Below, piece by piece: positions 54,936 through 64,000 of a stretch of DNA of 64,000 nt (the stretch's first letter is position 1; each line of letters starts with the position of its first letter). Both the position numbers and the translations under genes were made by a program. The stretch lies in NCBI GenBank assembly GCA_944472155.2, contig OX235271.1:86131256-86195255 (forward strand), read 5' to 3'. Below the pieces are notes generated by a model, which had not been told where the DNA came from, ran no database searches, and was given only the letters and a program-made list of their open reading frames with translations. The DNA comes from Trichobilharzia szidati (Eukaryota; Platyhelminthes; Trematoda; Strigeidida; Schistosomatidae).

Positions 54936-55229
54936 GATGTTGTGCACCAACCGTTAAGTCTGATAGACATTTCAGGCATTAAAAGTTTCTAGTCACGATC
55001 TATGTGAAATTCTCATTAGCTCACTCTGATTACCTTTCCTTCCTTACCTTTCTACGTTTCTCGAAATAATTAATGATTAATTTCTAACTCAACAAAGTCT
55101 GTTCACGTGACACTAAATAAGATTCAGTCTGAATATTAATGTAAGCATTGTCATCAGATAGACACGAATGATAATGATGGTCATCCTAGCCGTTATACCC
55201 TCTAAAGCTTGTCAGTGATAAAAAATATT

Positions 55230-55560
55230 TCACTGATCAGGTATCAGTAAAATAGATGATCAGAGAAGCCAAACGCCTCGGTGTGTCGAGTACTTGAAAC
55301 AGAAGAGGCTATTGCAATCCGCTTAAAACAACCAGAGCTCCGAGGGCAAAAGAAACACATCCAACGACCACTGAGATAACCTGGCTTAATGTGAGGACTA
55401 TAAATTTATAAATCCTATATTAATGTAATGATTCGACATTATTTTAATAAACATTAATGTTGTCAGTATCAACAATAATAATTCTTTAACTTTTTCCGGT
55501 TATCTAACACTGTAGAAGCTGATCAAGAAGAAGAAGTCATTGAAAATCAATATTCGTTGC
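55230..55560 (+). mobile_element. Penelope-like element, 3' tail
   Basis: A C-tail coding remnant (TEEAIAIRLKQPELRGQK, about 55295-55350) is followed by a 3' UTR that ends in 'gtagaagctgatcaagaag...gtcattgaaaat' (in parts) at about 55513-55550, like the ends at 12235 and 59620. Confidence 0.65.
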
Positions 55561-56270
55561 TTATTAATGTCAGTCTTTTAAAAAAGATAAGCACTAAGAA
55601 TATTGTCAGCCTAGTAGATGAATACGGAGAAGGTTTCGTGCAGATAGACTGAAACTCAGTTGCACAACAAAACCAGTACTCACACAGCGACCAGCGGATG
55701 AATTACCAATAATGGCTTCATCAATGTATATCTATAAATTGAACTGCTCACGGAGAGCTAGTCATATTGGTCGTACTCACACGGTCGTATTCATCCTGGA
55801 TGTTTGAGTAAAGGGGAAGCCAAATGCGTAACTAGTTCACTCTTAGCCCACTTGCTAGATGATACTCGACACTCCATAAAACTAAACTAGGCATTCTAAG
55901 TTACTTACTGCGTTCCTATTAACCTACGTAGAGGAGCTCAACTACATATGTCCAAACCAAGTTCACTTTTGACAGTTTGAAAAATTTGGGCATTGGGTAT
56001 ATGATATTCATTATAATAAAGGTTTTTGTATTTCCCAATGAATGAAAAAAAATTACCTTTTTGTTTTTCATTCTTTGGGAAATACAAAAACCTTTATTAT
56101 AATGAGCTCAACTACATCTTCTCTCAGCAGCTGAGGCGCTGGCAATCAATGCCAGTATCTCGTCTCTGCATACAAAAGAAGTCTGTCCTACCGCCTTGTT
56201 TACCTTAACCTACAATAACGTCAACAAATTTACCATAAACACTGACACTTTAAATTCTTATCTCACTTTT
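55560..56270 (+). mobile_element. Penelope-like element, decayed, with foldback insertion
   Basis: Parallel to 58560-58990 of the PLE at 57370-59682: 'aaaccagtactcacacagcg', 'aatggcttcatcaatgtatatc', 'gagtaaaggggaagcc' and 'aagaagtctgtcctaccgcc' occur in order. The nuclease frame is full of stops. A 156-bp foldback interrupts it at 55948-56103. Confidence 0.65.
55948..56103. mobile_element. Foldback insertion with 14-bp target duplication
   Basis: GAGCTCAACTACAT stands at 55934-55947 and 56104-56117. The inserted 156 bases contain two inverted arms of about 41 bases (about 56009-56047 and 56066-56105), 'aataaaggtttttgtatttcc' in one sense and its reverse complement in the other, around a short loop. 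The left 60 bases are unique. There is no ORF and no CTGATGA core. Confidence 0.8.
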
Positions 56271-56539
56271 TCCTCCTCTCTTCTCTTCTCTGCTCTTCTT
56301 TATTTTATTGACAAATCTTTCTTTTCACACGTTTTACGACTTCATGACCTTTCTTATTATGTCGTCTATTAACTTTGGTTTAAGTAGTGCTTTTCAAACT
56401 TCCTATCACATTTATAAAATCCTGTTCATTCCGCTTCATTGAATTCACTATTACCTGGTCGTAGGTAATAATACTTTGATGTTTACGCCACACCATCGTT
56501 GTTATTTCGTCGTCATCATCATTAGTATTGTTGTTATTT

Positions 56540-56910
56540 TAACGAGTTGATCACGGATTGATATTAGTTAGAGAACCATTGAAAACCACCAGGAAGTACT
56601 GAACAGCTGTTTTATCCTAGTTTGAGAATCATCGGTAGTACGCAGCCACCGACAGGGTTCGAACTCAGGACCTTCCGGTTACAAGGCAAGCTGGCTCGTA
56701 TACCATTCAGCCACTGGGACCCGATTCAATGGCCAGTCCATGAATTCTAACTTCTAACAATTCCTGATTTAGTGCGGCCCCAACCAATGTCGTCGGTGGG
56801 ACATTCATCCTCAGACGTGACATCTGGATGGACGTCACTGGTCACGACTTCTCACTAGAACTCCAGTAAACTCCATCCTGTAGTAAGTCACTGGCGAGCA
56901 TCAGATTAAA
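56540..56910 (-). mobile_element. SINE B, full length
   Basis: Minus strand, box B GGTTCGAACTC at about 56656, module near 56645-56590 with ACCGATGA...GGAT-AAAAC. The 5' body ends near 56905. It is followed by two more SINE B pieces. Confidence 0.72.
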
Positions 56911-56939
56911 TTTCTATACTTCGGTTTGTTAGGGTTAGT

Positions 56940-57300
56940 TTTGTTTTTACGAATTTAGAATTCATGAGCCATTGAATCGGGTCCCAGTGGCTGAATGATA
57001 TACGAGCTTGCCGTGTAACCGGAAGATCCTGGGTTGGAACAGTGGCGGTGTGTGCGTACTGATGAAGAGTCTCACCACGGTTCGAAGCCAGGACCTTCTG
57101 GTTACAAGGAAACCTCGTAGACCATTCAGTCACTGGGACCCGATTCAATGGCCAGCCAGTTCACGAATTCTAACTTCTGCTAATTCATGACATAGCGCGA
57201 GTTACTGCATCATCTTCGACCTGCTGTAACCTACTGGTCACGGCTTCCCACTAGAACCCCAAGTCAGTCCCTGAATAGGGCATAATGAAATCCTCCATGC
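56940..57300. mobile_element. SINE B pieces, opposed
   Basis: A plus copy at 56945-57075 stops just inside its ribozyme-like module (GTACTG-ATGAAGA-GTCT). A minus copy at 57075-57300 begins there. The junction suggests recombination or insertion within the ribozyme-like module. Confidence 0.6.
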
Positions 57301-57369
57301 AATCAAACAAAAATCCCTACAAAACCAATACTTGAAAACTAATTATTTTTGTTTAATATAATCAACTTA

Positions 57370-59682
57370 AATTGAATATTCCCATAATTTATTCATCAAA
57401 ACAAAATATTTGGAGTGAACAATCGTTTTCAATAAATTCTTCTTCTTCAGTCTCTACAATTATAAATTTATTAATTAATTTATGTATACAATAACCAGCC
57501 AGTAAAGGCAAATTAGAATTATATCAGAAAGTGTATTGTAGAACAAGTATAAGTGAGATGGGATGGAACAATAATCAGTTAGTTTTTTAATATGCATGGT
57601 CAATGAGAACATGGGATAAAATGAGATGAAATAATTAAAATACAGGTTTCGAGAGTGAGTGTAATTAGGGTGAAATTCAGTGTAAAAGACGTATTTAGCT
57701 TTGTGGAAACTACCAAAAGTCTGAATGTAAAGGGAAAGAAAATGATGTCACTGGAGATAGCATCATTATTCACCAACGTTTTATTGCTCGAAACAGTCAA
57801 TTACATATGTGACCAACGGATAGAACGAAAGATAGATGTAGGAATCCCATCAGAAAAAGTCAAAGAATTATTATTATTGAAATGCACTATGAATGTTCAG
57901 TTTATGTTCAACAATGATTTTTTATAGACAAGTTGATGGTGTTGCCATGGGATCACCTCTGCGCCCTATGCTAGCGGATATTTTCCTGGCAAAACTTGAA
58001 AATGGTCCACTCAAAGACACGATTAAAGGGCTTGACTATTATTGTCGATACGTAGATGATACCTTTATCGTTTGTGATAGAAATCGTAATAAACAAGAGC
58101 TTCTGAATGCTGTTAATAGTGTTCACCCAACTATTCAGTTTACATATGAAGAAGAAGACAACAACAGTTTACCTTTCCTAGACGTCATCCTTACCATGAA
58201 AACAGACGGATATCTACAAATGAAACTATTTAGAAATAAAACTTGGACGGGTCAGTACACCCATTTTCTTAGCTTCACACGGATTCAATACAAAAGAAAC
58301 TTAGTAAAGTGTCTTAGCTACAGAATAAAACGCATGTGCTCAGAGGAATGCATTAAGGAAGAAATGTATAAACTGAAACTTACTACAAGAAAATGGTTAT
58401 CCAGAGATCTCCCTAATGAAGTATATGTCAATACCTAGAGACAGGGTAAAGGCGGATACCGTAGACAAGAAACCTTTGTATCTTAAGTTAAGTTACAAAG
58501 GGGAAATTGCAGCTGACATTCTAAAATGTCGACTTAATAGAGCAGTAGAGAGAACATTTCCTGCAGATAAACTGGTACTCAACTTCTCAACTAAACCAGT
58601 ACTCACACAGCAAGTCAAGGATAAATTACCAAAGATGGCCTCATCAATGTGTATCTATGAATTCAACTGCTCATATGCAGCTAGTTACATTGGCTATACT
58701 CAGAGGGCTTTATCCATGCGCTCACGTGAACATGTACCTGTATGGTTGAGTAAAGGGGTAACCAAATGCTTAAACAATGCAGTCTTAGCCCACTTGGTAG
58801 ATACTGGACACCCGATAAAACTTGACTAGGCGTTCTCACTTATTTACCACGTTCCTAGTAATTTATCTACAGGAGCTCGACTATGTCTTCTATCAGTAGT
58901 TGAAGCGGTTGCAATTAATAACAGAAGGCCAACTCTTTGCATACAGAAGAAGTATGTTCAACCTCCATTTTTACCTTGGTCTACAATAAAGCCAACAAAT
59001 CCTCCATTAAAACTATAAATTCCTCTCACAATTTTCTTTTCTTTTCTTCTTCTTCTATTCCTCTGTTTCATTGATAAACGTGCATTATCGACTTTTATGA
59101 TTTCATGACCTTTCTTATGATTTCTATTACCTTAAGTTTAAGCAGTGCTTTTCTAACTTGCTATCGTATTTACAAAATCCTATTCATTCCACTTCATTAT
59201 ATTCATTATTATTATTATTTGACAATCATTCACCAATAGTGCTTGTAATTTTACACCATATCATTGTTATTATTTTACAACGATTCTTACTGTCGTTATT
59301 TTCAACCTTGAACTTATGTCTAGACCACCCCATTCGTTGGTTTATTTTCATATTGTCTCACACACCCTGGTTACACTCACTCTCGAAACCTGTATTTTCT
59401 GTTTACTATATTTATATATACACACACATCATTAAATTAAATTACTTCATCTCCTTTTGTCACATGTTCTCATTGACCATGCATATTAAAAAACTATCTG
59501 ACTATTGTTCCATCCCATCTAATAGTCGTTCCACAATACACTTTCTGATATGATTCTAATTTGCCTTTACTGACTGGCTGGCTATTGTATGCTTAAATAA
59601 TTAATGGATTTATAATTGTAGAGCCTGAAGAAGAAGAATTTATTGAAACCACAATTGTTCGCTCAAACTATTTTTGTTCTGA
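57370..59682 (+). mobile_element. Penelope-like element, bounded, with inverted ends
   Basis: ATAATCAACTTA stands at 57358-57369 and 59683-59694 as a 12-bp target duplication. An inverted copy of the 3' end (about 57410-57663) matches the reverse complement of about 59371-59680. Between lies coding sequence from just before RT motif A to the end of the nuclease (57655-58829), then about 540 bases of 3' UTR. The N-terminal third of the RT is missing, so the insertion was 5'-truncated and capped by its own inverted 3' end. Confidence 0.88.
57655..58829 (+). pseudogene. PLE reverse transcriptase and GIY-YIG nuclease
   Basis: There are three frames in order. 57655-57927: SFDV-type motif A reads SLEIASLFTNV, so the catalytic Asp is Glu. 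57893-58438: motif B VDGVAMGSPLRPMLADIF, motif C YCRYVDDTF intact, then the thumb SLPFLDVILTMK and YKRNLVKCLSYRIKRM. 58416-58829: linker KKPLYLKLSYKGEIA, KDKLPKMASSMCIYEF, nuclease ASYIGYTQR, MRSREHVPVWL and AHLVDTGHPIKLD. The frameshift at about 57920 falls in a T run. Two shifts plus the motif A change make it inactive, but this is the most complete PLE coding sequence here. Confidence 0.88.
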
Positions 59683-59689
59683 ATAATCA

Positions 59690-60232
59690 ACTTACTAGTT
59701 GACCAATAGAAATTTAGGGAATATTCCGATGACCTTGAACTATTCTAATAATTTCTGGAATGAGAATCGACCTGTGTGTGTGTGGAAAGGGAGAGAGAGA
59801 GGGAGACAGATGTATGTCTACTGTGTTTTGTCAAGCTAAATAAATAAATAAACTAAATATGATATGTGAATGGACTAAAGCCATTATCGTGTTCTACAGA
59901 TTTTATTAATAATAATTTGTTCTATTAAGTCCTAAGCTTTCACCACTATTTATTTGAGCACTACATTCTGTCTTTACTGAGGCCGATGTTTCAGGCTTGA
60001 ATGATATTTTCATTTCCTGGCTTTGCAAACACTCGTTCCAAGCAGTATGCCCACGCGATTTAAAACAATTATAATACATTTGCATCTGAGTCTGATGAAT
60101 GAATTTTGACAAAACGATAAAAAGACTACCTAAATTTACATAATTTGTCTAGTGTGTATTTGAGCAAGACATCTCGAACAAGAACATGATCTCACATGTA
60201 TTTGTTATAGGAATATATATATATATATATAT
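59690..60232. other. No recognised gene; microsatellites
   Basis: A GT/GA-rich run lies at about 59772-59812 and an AT run at 60211-60234. A minus open stretch at 60112-59906 has no motif that I recognise. Confidence 0.4.
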
Positions 60233-60234
60233 AT

Positions 60235-60970
60235 ATGAAAATAATAAAGCGTTAAGGGGTGAGAGAATAGACATAGGTGAAGTTAAAAGGCTATTGTGAA
60301 GGTCGATGTAACAGTGGAGATGAATAAAGCCAGAGAAGGGAGATAATGGTACATCTGCCGTGGTATGAAAACAAAGTTTGCCGAGGAAGCCTTAATGCAC
60401 TGACCAGCTTTTTTGAACAAATAAAAGGTTTGCACAAAATTTCGGGTATGCCACAAACACGTTTTATGCATAGGTTGAAAAGAGCTGTAGACATGAATCG
60501 TGTGCCCTGTTTCTATCTATAATACGTCTCTCAGTACAAGAGTTAGGTCGTCTGTTTTCATTATTAATAGGTACAGAAAAGATTCTATTTGATTGTGAAA
60601 GCATTTAGGAATATGCTGTGAAACTCTTCCTTGCAAGAGTCGACAAGTCCTCCCTACATATATGTGTGACCACACATAAATTTAAACAGGTAGGGATGTG
60701 ACATCATTTTTCGTATTGTAATGGATATGTACGCTTCACATTCTCAATTATTCGGATCTTAACTGCACAAAGAGTCTTTTTAACCCCAGCATTCAATCTT
60801 CATCTAGTTACCTACCTGGTGTTATCACCCATGTAGGGTAGCTTGATATGTACATTCTTCTTAGAGGCAAGTTGGACTATGGGTGTCTTGATGTTCTGAC
60901 CCCTTCATATCTCCTTATAAACTTCTTATGGACTTGTGTGATCAGATTGTTCGAAATGTGTTACGTAAAT
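60235..60970 (-). mobile_element. Penelope-like element, nuclease part
   Basis: On the minus strand HIYVGRTCRLL and QHIPKCFHNQIESF (about 60665-60590) are followed by ETGHTIHVYSSFQPMHKTCL and a C-tail open to 60283. The 3' UTR is cut at an AT microsatellite at 60235. At 60935-60965 'gtgatcagattgttcgaaatg' in plus orientation is an inverted piece of the subfamily 3' end (compare 6398-6425 and 36990-37010). Confidence 0.72.
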
Positions 60971-61004
60971 AATCATAATATATAAATTGAATATAAATTA
61001 AATC

Positions 61005-61330
61005 CTAATTAAATGCCCAAACATCGTCGAAGCATCTGCACAAGAAGCCGACATGTCAACCTGAGACTGAGCACTTCAGTCCAATCAATCAATCGACGGG
61101 AAAATCTAAAATTCAATTAAATAATTAATATGACCCGTTGTACAAGAGGTGGTCAGCTCTCGTGGCCAAAGTGGTCTAGTGGATAACGCTTTGCCGTTTG
61201 AAACTATGGGCACTGGGTTCGAGCCTCGGTGGGAACATTATTACTCACTGGGAAATGCAGGTACATCCAGTGACGAGTCCCCAAATAGGACGAGATACAC
61301 ATCCTGGATTCCACTGCTAGACACCATAAA
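61005..61330 (+). mobile_element. Sm-alpha-like SINE, full length
   Basis: The 5' segment ('cgaagcatctgcacaagaag', 'gccgacatgtcaacctgag') is followed by a tRNA-like head with box A AAGTGGTCTAGTGGATAACG and box B GGTTCGAGCCTC. The ribozyme at 61264-61309 reads ATCCAG-TGACGA-GTCC-CCAAATA-GGAC-GAGA-TACACATC-CTGGAT. Stem I is perfect, but C3 is lost and GAAA is GAGA. The layout equals 41075-40785 on the minus strand. Confidence 0.82.
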
Positions 61331-61334
61331 CACA

Positions 61335-61990
61335 AATTAAAATCACAATATTGATTTGTCTTATTCAAAAGTGCCTATGATACTGTTTGGTATTCTCGGA
61401 ATTCGGTACAGTAGTGCATCTAATTCACTCAGCAACAGCAGAAAACATTACACGGTATGTTTCCTGTTGTCGTTGTTGTTTCGATTAAATTATGTAACAC
61501 GATTCAGGTGAATTACCTCTTATTGTTATTTTGTCGAAACTCAGTGAATTTGTTACACTTTGTTATAAGAATAACAATCTTTCCTGAGTGTTTTTTTATT
61601 CTTCTTTTGTTTTCAGGTTGAAAACAAACCAATTCCATGAGAAATGCGTGATAAGGTTATTTTCAACTTCAATCGATTAGTTATTTATTATATGACACTT
61701 TATTTTCAATAATTTAATAATTCCCATTGTAGCATTAAGAACACAATTTTCACACACACAATGAATGTTCGAGCTGTGTGAATATAGACATAGACTGACT
61801 GACACTCTAGTCATATGCTTCTAATGACCTTGAGGATAATCCAGACCATTATTAACACATGATTGGTTGTTCATTTATTGTTTAGCTAATGCCTTGATTT
61901 TTGAGTTAAGTAATTTCTCAAGGTGAATGTAACTAATTGTTAAACTGCGGACATTGGGACACTAGGAATTCTAATTGATTTTGTTACCCT
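61335..61990. other. No recognised gene
   Basis: AT-rich sequence without an open frame of note. 61770-61870 has 'ctaatgaccttgagg' and 'catgattggttgttc', weakly like the ends of the DNA-transposon-like family. Confidence 0.35.
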
Positions 61991-61994
61991 TTCT

Positions 61995-62345
61995 ACAGGT
62001 TTGATCACAAGCTTACATCATTTAGAGAACTATATTCTAAACCAGCAGGGAGTAGTGGACTGCAGTTTCGTCCTAGTATGGAACTCTTCAGCAAGACGAA
62101 CTCGTAGACCGCTTAGTCACTGAGACTGATCCAATAGCCCAAGAATTCTATCGTCTTCTTATTCCCGACATTATGACACAATCTCCAGCCAGAGTCATCG
62201 GCGAGTAAATGTTCGCTTACCTGGCCTAGTGAACCCGGTTTATCACGAATTTTCACTAGAACTCCAAATAAATTTCTGTGTAGAGCCAGTCGCTAGTGTG
62301 CACCAAGCACTGGTTTACAGGGATTTGATTCGTTACAGGTCTGAT
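61995..62345 (-). mobile_element. SINE B with intact hammerhead core
   Basis: On the minus strand the module at 62091-62052 reads CTGAAGA-GTTC-CATACTA-GGAC-GAAA-CTGCAGTC-CACTAC. All invariant core bases are present, stem II has one G-T pair and stem III forms around TGCA. Only two or three pairs of stem I remain (the left strand reads GTCTTG, not GTACTG). The tRNA-like middle is partly deleted. Confidence 0.65.
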
Positions 62346-62363
62346 CATGACAGAGGTTTTCTT

Positions 62364-62598
62364 TTCTTTCTTTTTTTCCTTCACGTTCCCCAGTGGAACA
62401 GTGGGCTTCAAGCTAATGGCTTGAAGTTTTTGTAGCAGTGTTTATTTTACAGGATGGGGTTGCTAGCCTCATGCCCAACCTTCCCTCTTCACCAGCATTA
62501 TTTATGGCTTGGCGAGGTAAAGGAGTGCGTCGGCCGGGGATCGAACCCCGGACCATGTGTATGGTTGGCGAGCGTCCTAACCGCTATGCCACCGACGC
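62364..62598 (-). mobile_element. SINE A, type 1, with 14-bp target duplication
   Basis: ACAGAGGTTTTCTT flanks it at 62350-62363 and 62599-62612. On the minus strand the head GTGCGTCGGTGGCATAGCGG, box B GGTTCGATCCCC and the type 1 tail ending 'cccactgttccactgggg' are well preserved. The A-rich end is at 62364-62378. It is a recent insertion into or beside the SINE B. Confidence 0.9.
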
Positions 62599-62614
62599 AC
62601 AGAGGTTTTCTTAC

Positions 62615-63440
62615 GTCACGTAAACGAGTAAACGCTGAATTCGGCAGTAGCAGAGTTTGTGTATGAAGACATATGAGGTAGATAAATATTGATGGAGTAG
62701 ACATCATAGGCAGCCAGGGCTTATGTTGTGGTTCTGTATTCAGAGCTGAATGTTTTCATCGTATAATGGGTGGTGTGTGTGTATGTGTGCCTGTGTGGTG
62801 AACATACAGTATAATTGAATATTGTACTCGGGTGCAGTCTGTGCACCAGCTGCATACTTTGATGTCCTAAGCGATGACACAGACATGATTTCACATTATT
62901 GCTTTCTGTAAATCATTGATCCATACGCTGGACCCTCCACTTTCCGAGTTTTGTGTATCCACGTAGTATGATCAGTTCGCATCGTGATGGTATAGCTCAT
63001 TGCCAACTGTATGGCATCGGAAATGGTTTGCAATTAAAAGCTGAGGGTTGCTCATAAAAAAATCACGAATGTTAGACTCTGTCACAGTGACGTTGTTATG
63101 ATATCCTGTGAGGAATGTTGAATTTCCCCCCTGCAATGTCAGAAAATGATCCGTGAATGCCTTAAGATATTTTCTTCCGACATTTGACGACGAGTTAGTA
63201 CCTTTCTAGTAATTTAGACAATTTAAACATGGATGGATATGCATTGTGGAGTACTCACATTACCACCGACATATGTAATGAAAAATTAAATACTATCTAG
63301 AATTAGGAATGCACTACAGAAGTGAAACTTATAGTGGTATACACTGCAAACAAAGTTTTATTCGTGTAGACTCACAAGAGGATACGAATTCATATGTCGG
63401 ATTTAGGAGATTATTATTATTGATACCATTGTTCTTTTTC
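62615..63440. other. No recognised gene
   Basis: A GT-rich run is at 62770-62800. No open frame or repeat match that I can support. Confidence 0.35.
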
Positions 63441-63785
63441 TCCAAGAGAAATGATCAGTTGAAAACCCGTTGGAAGAAAATATCCTGAAGTTCTTGACTG
63501 AAGTCATGGTTAGTGGGGTTCACTGTGCCAGGGTAAAAATAATACTCATCAACGGTAATGATTGACAGTAGTTCCATATTGCAAATTAGTAACAGTTAAA
63601 AATCCATGGGTCATTATGTTCCTCTGACTCAATCGTTGAGTGGCACGTGTTGTAACCAACCTTAAGGTTCTCGTTATGGTCTCTGATGGGGCTGTGAGTG
63701 TTCACTGCTGAATAATCCCAGATTAAGATGAAACTGCTGTTCCGTATTCCTCAACTTTAAGTGATACTCTAACCAATGTCAGTTT
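63440..63785 (+). mobile_element. SINE B, diverged
   Basis: The 5' body ('gaagtcatggttagtggggttc'), a weak tRNA-like middle ('cgttgagtggcacg') and a module at about 63695-63745 reading CTGCTGAATAA-TCCCAGATTAAGAT-GAAAC are visible. It is an old copy. Confidence 0.55.
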
Positions 63786-63786
63786 G

Positions 63787-64000
63787 TCGTGAAATCGATT
63801 CAGTAAAGAATAGACATCAAATTCAAACGAGCTTGAACCAATCAATCAAACCGCTCAGTGCTACAAATGGATACTGTTCATAATCTTCATTGTAAGTTTC
63901 ACCCAGATTTGGTTTTTGACTTCTGTGTGGAAAATGGATTGATTGGGAGGACTAAAACATGCATATATGGAAGTATAATGAATCTTTAGAAATAGTGCTG
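63787..64000 (-). mobile_element. Inverted-repeat DNA element, runs off the window
   Basis: It begins with the terminal repeat ('gtaaagaatagacatcaaattc', in part) and continues as the reverse complement of 20800-20980 ('caatccattttccacacac', 'caaatctgggtgaaacttgc' in the other sense). It is the third copy of the family at 46922-47526. The far end is outside the window. Confidence 0.6.

Noticed and set aside
57893..58438. Host telomerase-like RT
   Set aside because: Penelope RTs are related to telomerase, but the linked GIY-YIG nuclease and target duplication show a PLE.

Overview
This window looks like trematode nuclear DNA, most likely from a blood fluke (Schistosoma or a close relative). 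The reasons are: AT-rich sequence; hammerhead-ribozyme repeats of the Sm-alpha type with the stem II element GTCC-CAAATA-GGAC; many GIY-YIG Penelope-like elements (PLEs); CR1- and RTE-like LINE tails; and one coding exon resembling the start of the schistosome p40 egg-antigen family of small heat shock proteins. The species cannot be fixed from the sequence alone. There is a 499-base assembly gap at 47750-48248.

Almost everything recognisable is repeat. About 17 PLE fragments carry remnants of the Penelope reverse transcriptase (RT) and the C-terminal GIY-YIG nuclease, all broken by stops, frameshifts or later insertions. Eight LINE fragments are RTE-like or CR1-like 3' ends. tRNA-derived SINEs fall into several families. 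'SINE A' is about 180-250 bp with a tRNA-like head and two tail types. 'SINE B' is about 300 bp with about 25 copies, often in head-to-head inverted pairs, and has a hammerhead-like 3' module. There are also four Sm-alpha-like loci and two further hammerhead-bearing repeats, here called W1-like and R. These family names are my own labels.

Layout. 1-3350: RTE tail, a PLE on the minus strand split by a SINE, a second RTE relic and an old SINE A. 4265-9450: Sm-alpha-like repeat, SINE B pairs, PLE, SINE A. 9455-11130: two opposed LINE ends. 11389-11728: tRNA-Lys fused to SINE A inside one 14-bp target duplication. 12230-17120: three minus-strand PLEs. 17750-24475: W1-like repeats, RTE, CR1, SINEs. 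25285-32170: SINE B array, PLE fragments and a 760-bp PLE hairpin. 32600-36545: a W1-like repeat with a nearly canonical hammerhead, then two minus-strand PLEs. 36620-39545: a PLE with inverted ends and two nested insertions. 40090-43410: repeats and a PLE. 44631-44990: the one likely host coding exon. 45950-56270: PLEs, a DNA-transposon-like element, the gap, RTEs and a foldback insertion. 56540-61330: SINE B trio, a PLE bounded by a 12-bp target duplication, another PLE and a full-length Sm-alpha-like repeat. 61990-64000: SINE B, SINE A and a partial inverted-repeat element.

The elements share themes. PLE copies repeatedly carry an inverted copy of their own 3' end at the 5' side. Small self-cleaving-type motifs occur in both the PLEs and the SINEs. 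Younger elements nest in older ones, giving a relative chronology. Repeat borders are estimates, good to about 10-30 bases unless a target duplication fixes them.
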